Origin: JAGPDF01 sp052035735
GTDB lineage: Bacteria > Acidobacteriota > Thermoanaerobaculia > Multivoradales > JAGPDF01
Direction of reading: 5' to 3'
NCBI GenBank assembly: GCA_052035735.1
Contig: JBPOHI010000090.1
Location: 1 to 9,119 of the forward strand
DNA: 9,119 bases
This document shows, one piece after another, positions 1 through 5,006 of this stretch. Numbering within the stretch: position 1 is the stretch's first letter; each line of letters begins with the position of its first letter. The notes under the pieces are model-generated. The model worked only from the letters and a program-made list of their open reading frames with translations. It searched no databases and was not told where the DNA came from. Made by a program: the position numbers and the translations under genes.

Positions 1-2
1 AG

Positions 3-1619
3 GTGCGCGACGCCCTGGCCGAGGTCGCTCGCGCCGTCGACCTCGGCCAGACCCAGAGCCGCAAACCGCGGTCCGAGAGCGGGGCCGTGCGCATCGCGCG
101 TTCACCCGTGGCGCGCTTCGGCGCCGCGGCGCTCGGTATCGTCCTGCTCGGCGCCGGCGTCTCTGCCTGGCGCTCGCGCGCCCCGACGCCCGCGGCCAGC
201 CCGCCCGGCTCGACTTCCGGGACGCCGGCGGCCGCTGCGCGACTCCCCTCTCTCGTCGTCTTGCCGCTCTCCAACTTCGCCGACGAGCCGGAGTACTTCG
301 TCGACGGCATGACCGACGCGCTCATCTCCGCCCTCGCCCGCATCCAGGGGGTACGTGTCATCTCGCGCCAGTCGGCGATGCACTACAAGGCGTCGAAGAA
401 GCTCTTGCCCGAGATCGCCAGGGAGTTGGGCGTCGACTTCGTCGTCGAAGGCTCGGTAGCGCGCGTCGGCGACTCCGTGCGCCTGAACGCCCAGATCGTC
501 CGCGCCGACCCCGAAGCGACCCTCTGGTCCGAGAGCTTCGAGCGCGGCGAGGAGGACGTGCTCGTCCTGCAAAACCTCTTCGCGCGGGCGGTCGCCGCCG
601 CCATCCACGTCGAGGTGTCGCCCAGCGAGGCGGCGCGACTGGCCGACACTCGGAGAGTCGACCCGAAGGTCTATCAGGAGTACCTGCAGGGGCGCTTCTT
701 CGTCGATCAGGGGAGTCCCGGTTCGATCGAGAAGGCGCGACTGTCGTTCGAGAGGGCGATTCGCCTCGATCCGACCTTCGCCCCGGCGCACGCCGGCCTG
801 GCGGATGTCTACGGCTGGCAGGCCTATCTCTACGAAGAGCCGTTCCTCTACGCCGCGAAAACCGAGGCCGAGGCGCGCCGCGCCATCGAGCTCGATCCCG
901 AGCTGGCGATTCCGCATGCGCTGCTCGGCGACGTGCTGCGCTACTACAAGTGGGACTGGGAGGGCGCCGAGGCGGCCTATCGCCGCGCCGTCGAACTGGG
1001 GCCGAACGAGCCCCTGACTCGGCGCTACTACTGGGCCCTGCTCGCAAGCCTGGGCCGATTCGCCGAGGCGCGACAGCAGATCGACGCGGCGATCCGCTTC
1101 GACCCGCTGTCGGCAGCCTCGTTCGCCGACCTCGCCTACCTCGAGCTCTTCGAGGGGCAGACGGAGCGCGCGGAGCGGAACTTCCACCGCGCCCTGGAGC
1201 TCGGTCCGGGCCTCCACTGGGCGCACTCCGGACTCTGGGTGGTCTATGGACGCACCGGACGGGAGACCGAGCAGGTCGCCGCGCTGCGCGGTTGGCTCGC
1301 GGGGCTCGGGCAGACGGAGCTGGTCGCCGCTTTCGACGCCATGCCGGCGGGCAGCTCGCATCGAGAGATCGCGAGCGCGGTCGGTCTGCTTGCCGAAGAG
1401 CTTTCGCATTCCCGCCGGATCTCGATCGGCGTCGGGGTGTCGATCCTCACCGGCGCGGGGGAGCTCGACCGCGCCGAAGCTTGGGTCGAGCGCGCCTTCG
1501 CTGCGCGCGATCCCGAGCTCGTCTGGCTGGCGATGGATCCGGCCTGGGCAGCGCTACGCTCGCGGCCGCGCATCGTGCGCATGCTGGCCGAGATGCGGCT
1601 GCCGAGGCCAGGCGCGTGA
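3..1619 (+). CDS. Membrane-anchored TolB-N/FlgO-like domain and TPR protein, probably 5'-truncated by the window edge
   Basis: The frame is open at the left edge. The first in-frame start is a GTG at position 3 without a visible ribosome site, so the true start may lie upstream. The readable 538 residues begin with an Ala/Arg-rich juxtamembrane stretch, then one hydrophobic helix at about residues 37-56 and a Pro/Ala/Ser-rich linker at 57-80. A TolB-N/FlgO-like alpha/beta domain follows at about 81-205, with LPSLVVLPLSNF, the segment YFVDGMTDALISAL, and GVDFVVEGSV. At least four or five TPR units follow at about 220-420, for example SFERAIRLDPTFAPAHAGLA, with repeated A-x-ELxP signatures. Known relatives of this layout are receptor-like Ser/Thr kinases, adenylate cyclases and CadC-type regulators, whose N-terminal effector would be off the window. 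The segment before the helix resembles the end of a kinase domain, but no catalytic motif is visible. It ends 29 bp from the convergent precursor gene. A role in signalling or protein interaction is inferred, and its ligand is unknown. Confidence 0.8.
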   Translation: MRDALAEVARAVDLGQTQSRKPRSESGAVRIARSPVARFGAAALGIVLLGAGVSAWRSRAPTPAASPPGSTSGTPAAAARLPSLVVLPLSNFADEPEYFVDGMTDALISALARIQGVRVISRQSAMHYKASKKLLPEIARELGVDFVVEGSVARVGDSVRLNAQIVRADPEATLWSESFERGEEDVLVLQNLFARAVAAAIHVEVSPSEAARLADTRRVDPKVYQEYLQGRFFVDQGSPGSIEKARLSFERAIRLDPTFAPAHAGLADVYGWQAYLYEEPFLYAAKTEAEARRAIELDPELAIPHALLGDVLRYYKWDWEGAEAAYRRAVELGPNEPLTRRYYWALLASLGRFAEARQQIDAAIRFDPLSAASFADLAYLELFEGQTERAERNFHRALELGPGLHWAHSGLWVVYGRTGRETEQVAALRGWLAGLGQTELVAAFDAMPAGSSHREIASAVGLLAEELSHSRRISIGVGVSILTGAGELDRAEAWVERAFAARDPELVWLAMDPAWAALRSRPRIVRMLAEMRLPRPGA

Positions 1620-1648
1620 CCGGCGCTCGGCGGCACTCTCCAGTGGCC

Positions 1649-2116
1649 CTAATTCGAGCCGTCGTCCCCCTCGGTGCGGGCGATCGCTTTGATCGCCGCG
1701 GTCTTCGCCTTGATCGCCGTCGTCTTGCCCTTGATCGCCGCGGTCTTGGCCTTGATCGCTGTGGTCATGGCCTTGATCGCGCTCGTCTTGGCCTTGATCG
1801 GCGCGGTCTTCGCCTTGATGGCCGAGGTCTTGGCTTTGATGGCGCTGGTCTTGCCCTTGATGGCTGCTGTCTTCGCCTTGATCCCCACCGCTTTCGCTTT
1901 GATCGCCACCGCTTTCGCTTTGATCGCGGCCTGATCGGCAGCCGAACCCAGGTAAGCGCGGATCTTCGCGTCGCTGCCCGAGAGCACGAGATCGCGTTCC
2001 GCCGGGGTAAGCCCCGCCTTGGCCAGTGTCGCGGCCGGGTTCTTCTTCAGCCGTTCGAGATGCGCCGGATCGCCGAACAGCCGCACCAACAGTCGCACGA
2101 CATTCTTCTTCGACAT
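1649..2116 (-). CDS. Candidate split-borosin RiPP precursor with twelve AIKAKTx heptads
   Basis: This gene encodes 155 residues. The ATG at 2116 is chosen because it follows a very strong Shine-Dalgarno run (AGGAGGAGG, 4 nt before the ATG). An in-frame open stretch continues upstream to 2308 but is methyltransferase coding sequence on the other strand. Residues 1-58 look like a compact helical domain: MSKKNVVRLLVRLF, then DPAHLERLKKNPAATLAKAG, LTPAERDLVLSGSDAKIRAYLG. This pattern, with a leucine-rich helix, a Pro-Ala turn, 'AGLTPAERDLVLSGD'-like segment and 'IRAYLG', resembles the LigA-like / borosin-binding leader domain of bacterial precursors. Residues 64-147 are twelve tandem heptads: AIKAKAV twice, then mostly AIKAKTA, AIKAKTS, AIKGKTT and variants, one starting with Pro and the last degenerate (AIKAIAR). 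An acidic tail ends the protein (EGDDGSN). There is no signal peptide or membrane segment. The divergent neighbour is a borosin-type N-methyltransferase, so the heptads would be its substrate. That pairing is inference. The alternative is a Lys/Ala-rich, histone H1-like or amphipathic-helix protein unrelated to RiPPs. Confidence 0.8.
   Translation of the reverse strand: MSKKNVVRLLVRLFGDPAHLERLKKNPAATLAKAGLTPAERDLVLSGSDAKIRAYLGSAADQAAIKAKAVAIKAKAVGIKAKTAAIKGKTSAIKAKTSAIKAKTAPIKAKTSAIKAMTTAIKAKTAAIKGKTTAIKAKTAAIKAIARTEGDDGSN
1676..1927 (-). repeat. Twelve tandem 21-bp repeats encoding AIKAKTx heptads
   Basis: Exactly 252 bp are covered by twelve in-frame 21-bp units. All keep Ile at heptad position 2 and Lys at position 3. 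Lys at position 5 is kept in ten of twelve, replaced by Met in unit 8 and Ile in unit 12. Position 7 varies among Ala, Ser, Thr, Val and Arg. The first two units (1886-1906 and 1907-1927) are identical in all 21 bases, use AAA for lysine and have Ala instead of Thr at position 6, which indicates a recent tandem duplication. The remaining units mostly use AAG and have diverged at silent sites. Every unit keeps the reading frame, so unit number can vary without frameshift. Confidence 0.95.
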
Positions 2117-2948
2117 GACCCCTCCTCCTAGAGAAAGCCGAAGCTTATCTGCGCGCGGGAAATCGCGCGCGCGGGGTTCGCTCACCATCGCCGGCGTCGG
2201 ACTCGCCGGCCCGGCGCACGTCACGCGCGAGACTTTGGGAGCGATCCGCGCCGCCGAGAGACACTTCGTCCTGGTGGCGGACCTCCTGACGCTCGAGTGG
2301 CTGCTCACCCTGGCGCCCGGCGCCGAGAATCTGGTCGACTCCTACGGCGTCGGCAAGTCGCGCGACGATACCTATGAGGAGATCGTCGAGCGGATCCTTG
2401 CCCCGATGCGACAGGGGCGACGGGTCTGCGCGATCTTCTACGGCCACCCGGGCGTCTTCGCGAACTCGCCGCACGAAGCCATCCGGCGCGCCCGCGCCGA
2501 GGGCTATCCGGCCCGCATGCTGCCCGGCATCTCGGCGCTCGACTGCCTGTTCGCCGATGTCGGTCTCGACCCCGGCGACGTCGGATGCCAAGAGTACGAG
2601 GCGACCGACTTCCTGCTTCGGCGGCGGCGCTTCGATCCCTGCTCGGGACTCGTTCTCTGGCAGATCGGCGTGGTGGGCGTCGTCGACTACCGCGAGGAGG
2701 AGCTCTGGAGCCGCGAGGGACTCGGCGTGCTCGCCGAGCGCCTGCTCGAGACCTATCCGGCGGAGCACGAGGTGGTGGTCTACGAGGCGACGACCCTGCC
2801 GGTGCTACCGCCGAAGATCCTCCGCCTGCCGCTCTCGGCTCTCGCCGCGGCCGACGTCACCGCGATCTCGACCCTCTATGTTCCGCCGCTCCCCGACCGC
2901 GACACCGACATGGTCATGCTGCGGCGGCTCGGCTTCGAGAACGGCTAG
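2115..2948 (+). CDS. Borosin-type peptide backbone N-methyltransferase (tetrapyrrole-methylase fold, split type)
   Basis: This is a predicted SAM-dependent methyltransferase of 277 residues. The fold is that of tetrapyrrole methylases: SLTIAGVGLAGP at 22-33 is the SAM-binding loop, followed by THE RETLGAIRAAE helix typical of the family. Family-specific features point to the borosin branch represented by fungal OphMA and Shewanella SonM: FYGHPGVF at 108-115, ARMLPGISALDCLFADVGLD at 133-152, GCQEYEATDFL at 157-167, LVLWQIGVVGV at 179-189, and a C-terminal ISTLYVPP followed by LRRLGF. Tyr77, Arg83, Tyr87 and Tyr109 have the same spacing (6, 4, 22) as the catalytic residues I recall for OphMA (Tyr66, Arg72, Tyr76, Tyr98). 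There is no C-terminal core peptide fused to it, unlike OphMA, so it must act in trans, with the divergent heptad protein as candidate substrate. ATG 2115 is the only ordinary start before the SAM loop, but no Shine-Dalgarno site precedes it; a TTG at 2019 is the more upstream alternative. Diphthine synthase and cobalamin-type methylases are less likely given the motifs. Confidence 0.88.
   Translation: MTPPPRESRSLSARGKSRARGSLTIAGVGLAGPAHVTRETLGAIRAAERHFVLVADLLTLEWLLTLAPGAENLVDSYGVGKSRDDTYEEIVERILAPMRQGRRVCAIFYGHPGVFANSPHEAIRRARAEGYPARMLPGISALDCLFADVGLDPGDVGCQEYEATDFLLRRRRFDPCSGLVLWQIGVVGVVDYREEELWSREGLGVLAERLLETYPAEHEVVVYEATTLPVLPPKILRLPLSALAAADVTAISTLYVPPLPDRDTDMVMLRRLGFENG
2121..2129 (-). 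promoter_or_regulatory. Strong Shine-Dalgarno site of the heptad-repeat precursor
   Basis: On the minus strand AGGAGGAGG lies 4 nt before the ATG; taking the first AGGAGG gives a spacing of 7. It decides the precursor start at 2116. On the plus strand the same bases encode Pro3-Pro4-Pro5 of the methyltransferase, so the two genes share this element. Confidence 0.85.
2151..2170. promoter_or_regulatory. GC-only inverted repeat between the precursor upstream region and the methyltransferase N-terminus
   Basis: GCGCGCG at 2151-2157 and CGCGCGC at 2164-2170 are complementary, with a 6-nt loop (GGAAAT). It falls 35-54 nt upstream of the precursor ATG, in its promoter or 5' leader, and inside codons 13-19 of the methyltransferase. 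It could be an RNA hairpin or an operator, but alternating GC in a GC-rich genome can arise by chance. Confidence 0.35.
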
Positions 2949-2957
2949 CGCCGGGGC

Positions 2958-3608
2958 TCAGCGCTTGCGCGCGGGGACGAAGTACTCGGTGCCGCGGATC
3001 GGGCGGAGGAGCTGCTGGACGAGCTCCTCGAAATCGCTCTTGCTGTCGGGGAAGTTCAGGTTGCGGGTGTCCACCACCAGGAGCGGCGAGCGGTTGTAGT
3101 AGTGGAAGTAGTGGTTGTAAGCGTCGATCAGCTCGGCCATGTACTCGTCCGAGATCTCCTTCTCGAAGCTCCGCGCCCGCTTGCGGATCCGCGCCATGCA
3201 GGTATCGACGTCGGCGGTGAGATAGAGCACCAGATCCGGCACCGGAACCTGCGGCTCGAGCGTGGTGTAGAGCCGGTCGTAGATCGCCAGCTCTTCGTCG
3301 GAGAGCGTCAGGTAGGCGAAGATCCGGTCCTTCTGAAAGGTGTAGTCCGACACCACCAGGCGCTGGAAGAGCTCCTGCTGCACCACTTCGTGCTGCTGTT
3401 TGTAGCGCGACAGCAGGAAGTACATCTGGGTCTGAAACGCCGCGCCGGGACGGTCTCGGTAGAAGTCGGGCAGAAACGGGTTCTCGACGTCTTCGAGGAC
3501 TTTCACAGCCTCGAAACGGCGAACCAGCTTGTCCACCAGCACGGTCTTGCCGACCCCGATGGGGCCGTCGACCGCGAGGTAGCGGAATGGGAGGGTTTCA
3601 GCCGCCAA
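2958..3608 (-). CDS. Deoxynucleoside kinase (dNK/dGK family)
   Basis: This gene encodes a 216-residue cytoplasmic kinase that transfers the gamma-phosphate of a nucleoside triphosphate to the 5'-hydroxyl of a deoxynucleoside, probably deoxyadenosine or deoxyguanosine, in nucleotide salvage. The P-loop is GPIGVGKT (15-22). EDVENPFLPDFY (39-50) matches the family's substrate-side segment, and SDYTFQKDRIFA (87-98) carries the Asp-Arg pair. An arginine-rich LID is at about 140-149 (RIRKRARSFE). Length is normal for the bacterial family. The start is a TTG: a TGA lies two codons upstream in frame and no ATG or GTG falls before the P-loop. The Shine-Dalgarno site is weak (GGAAA about 8 nt upstream). 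It converges on the methyltransferase with only 9 bp between the stop codons. The substrate cannot be read from sequence alone. Confidence 0.9.
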   Translation of the reverse strand: MAAETLPFRYLAVDGPIGVGKTVLVDKLVRRFEAVKVLEDVENPFLPDFYRDRPGAAFQTQMYFLLSRYKQQHEVVQQELFQRLVVSDYTFQKDRIFAYLTLSDEELAIYDRLYTTLEPQVPVPDLVLYLTADVDTCMARIRKRARSFEKEISDEYMAELIDAYNHYFHYYNRSPLLVVDTRNLNFPDSKSDFEELVQQLLRPIRGTEYFVPARKR

Positions 3609-3640
3609 TCGTCACGTTTCCGGTGAGTTTTTCCGCCGCG

Positions 3641-3666
3641 AGGCTAGCACACCGTTCGCCTGTCGA
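3641..3666 (-). promoter_or_regulatory. Candidate extended -10 promoter for the deoxynucleoside kinase
   Basis: On the minus strand TGCTAGCCT (TAGCCT at 3646-3641) is an extended -10 element. TCGACA at 3666-3661 resembles a -35 box, although the 14-nt spacer is short. Transcription would start about 25 nt before the TTG. This suggests the kinase is not merely the tail of the hypAB transcript. It rests on consensus matching only. Confidence 0.35.
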
Positions 3667-3694
3667 GCGCGTCTTCGCGGAGCGGCGCCCGGGC

Positions 3695-4465
3695 TCAGTG
3701 GGGGTGCGCGTGGGTGTGGTGGACGTGCGGAGCGGACGCGGCACCGGCTTCGGCAGCCGCCGACGCGACCGCCGTCTTGCGGCGCTCTTCGAGCCAGGCG
3801 AGCCACTCGGGGATCCCCTCGCCGGTGACCGCCGACACGCGGATCACCCGGAGCCGCGGCATGGTGCGGGCGAGCGCATCCTCGAGCACCGCCATGCGGA
3901 ATCCGGGCAGATGCGGCAGCAGATCGACCTTGGTGAGAAGAACCAGGTCGGCACGATGGAACATCGTCGGGTACTTGAGCGGCTTGTCTTCGCCTTCGGT
4001 CACCGAGAGTGCCACCACTGCCGCCGCTTCGCCGAGATCGTAGATCGCCGGGCAGACGAGATTGCCGACGTTCTCGATCACCAGGGTGTCGCTCTGTCCC
4101 AGGTCGAGGTGGTGGAGGGCGTGGTGCACCAGTTTGGCATCCAGGTGACAGGCCGAACCGGTGGTGATCGTCGCTGCCGGAATGCCGGCGGCACGCAGCC
4201 GTTCGCCGTCGTGGTCGGTCGCGAGATCGCCCGACAGGGCCGCCAGTCGGTGCGGCGAGCCGACGCTGGCCAAAGCCTTCGCCGTCGCTTCGAGCAGCGC
4301 AGTCTTGCCCGAGCCGGGCGACCCCATCAGGTTGAGCGCCAGCATGCCGCGCCCGGCGAAATGCACGCGATTGTGCGCCGCTTGCGAAGCGTTGCCCGCC
4401 AGCAGACTCTCGTGGAGCTCCACCGAGACCTTGTCGGTGTCGCCACAGCCGCAGTCGTCACACAT
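3695..4465 (-). CDS. hypB: HypB, nickel-inserting GTPase of hydrogenase maturation
   Basis: This 256-residue cytoplasmic protein is the GTP-dependent nickel donor that works with HypA to load nickel into the [NiFe] hydrogenase large subunit. The N-terminus MCDDCGCG carries the high-affinity CxxCxC nickel motif (Cys2, Cys5, Cys7). The P-loop is GSPGSGKT (48-55). GSACHLDA contains Cys106-His107 of the dimer-interface metal site, and ENVGNLVCP contains Cys138. TKVD (178-181) is the guanine-specificity motif. The last ten residues contain six histidines (HVHHTHAHPH), whereas many HypBs place a His-rich stretch near the N-terminus. The ATG at 4465 is preceded by GGAGG with 9-nt spacing and overlaps the hypA stop by 8 nt, which implies translational coupling. 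An upstream open stretch in this frame is the hypA shadow. Confidence 0.97.
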   Translation of the reverse strand: MCDDCGCGDTDKVSVELHESLLAGNASQAAHNRVHFAGRGMLALNLMGSPGSGKTALLEATAKALASVGSPHRLAALSGDLATDHDGERLRAAGIPAATITTGSACHLDAKLVHHALHHLDLGQSDTLVIENVGNLVCPAIYDLGEAAAVVALSVTEGEDKPLKYPTMFHRADLVLLTKVDLLPHLPGFRMAVLEDALARTMPRLRVIRVSAVTGEGIPEWLAWLEERRKTAVASAAAEAGAASAPHVHHTHAHPH

Positions 4466-4808
4466 GCTCGGGAACCTCCATCTCGATCCGTTCGAGGATG
4501 ATCTCGTCGCCGGCAGCGAGTCGCACCGCCTCGCCGCAGACCGGGCAACGGAGGACGCCGCCGCGCGGCGCCTCCACTCTACAGCTCGTGCATTCCCAAC
4601 GCGCGGCGGCGCCGACCAGCTCGAGCCTGGCGTCGGCGCAACGGGTGCCGGCCTTGGCGAGCTCGAAGGCCGACGCCAGGAGCTCCATCTCGACCCCGGC
4701 GACCTCGCCGACGCGAACCCGCAGACTGGCGACAGCAGTGGCCCGGTGCTCGCGAACCGAGACCTCGACGCGATCGAGCAGGGCGCGAACGAGGGAGTAC
4801 TCATGCAT
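4458..4808 (-). CDS. hypA: HypA, nickel metallochaperone of hydrogenase maturation
   Basis: This 116-residue protein delivers nickel with HypB to the apo large subunit of the [NiFe] hydrogenase. The start MHEYSLV has the conserved Met-His-Glu nickel site, which must be at the extreme N-terminus. That fixes the ATG at 4808 although no clear Shine-Dalgarno site precedes it and the frame stays open far upstream. A structural zinc site is formed by CTSC (Cys73, Cys76) and CPVC (Cys88, Cys91). Length is normal for the family. It is the first gene of a hypA-hypB unit and is divergent from the hydrogenase structural operon, so both units may share a control region at 4809-5006. Confidence 0.96.
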   Translation of the reverse strand: MHEYSLVRALLDRVEVSVREHRATAVASLRVRVGEVAGVEMELLASAFELAKAGTRCADARLELVGAAARWECTSCRVEAPRGGVLRCPVCGEAVRLAAGDEIILERIEMEVPEHV

Positions 4809-5006
4809 GGCGGAATGGACGCTAAGCGATGGGTCGCGGGATTCGCCCACCCTGCCGGAGGGGACTGCACCCCGCCCGTTCGCTGTCCGCTGCCGGACCG
4901 GCCCACCCTCGCGGGCGTTCCGCGTCATACCGCCAGCCGATAGAAACCGAAACCATCCCCCGCTCCGGCTCACCCCCGTCGGTGCGAACCTGCCAGGGAG
5001 GCGCCC
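4809..5006. promoter_or_regulatory. Divergent intergenic region between hypAB and the hydrogenase operon
   Basis: These 198 bp must hold the promoters for both directions. I see no convincing sigma-54 -24/-12 pair and no clear operator. A weak -10-like ATAGAA on the plus strand near 4942-4947 has only a poor -35 (TTCCGC) upstream. The one firm element is the AGGGAGG ribosome site of the small-subunit gene at 4995-5001, 5 nt before its ATG. Regulation by hydrogen, oxygen or nickel cannot be read from it. Confidence 0.45.

Noticed and set aside
102..1409. Long minus-strand frame opposite the TPR gene
   Set aside because: Arg/Glu/Gly-rich low-complexity composition with no recognisable motif; the plus-strand protein has clear domains.
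1676..1927. CRISPR array
   Set aside because: The 21-bp units are contiguous, coding and without spacers.
1674..1934. An 86-residue, very hydrophobic plus-strand open frame across the repeats
   Set aside because: It is the complement of the AIKAKTx coding repeats; the lysine codons read as Leu/Phe on the other strand. It has no ribosome site, and the minus-strand frame has a strong one.
950..2131. A long plus-strand frame with Gly-Leu-Asp-Arg repeats
   Set aside because: It runs out of frame through the TPR gene and then antisense through the repeats. Its arginine/glycine-rich composition is typical of a GC-rich shadow frame.
2141..2150. TAAGCT as a -10 box for the precursor (minus strand)
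   Set aside because: Only three of six consensus bases match and no -35 is visible at proper spacing.
2947..2965. AGCGC...GCGCT inverted repeat at the convergent gene ends, as a terminator
   Set aside because: The stem is only 5 bp, lies partly in the kinase 3' coding end, and has no T-run on either strand.
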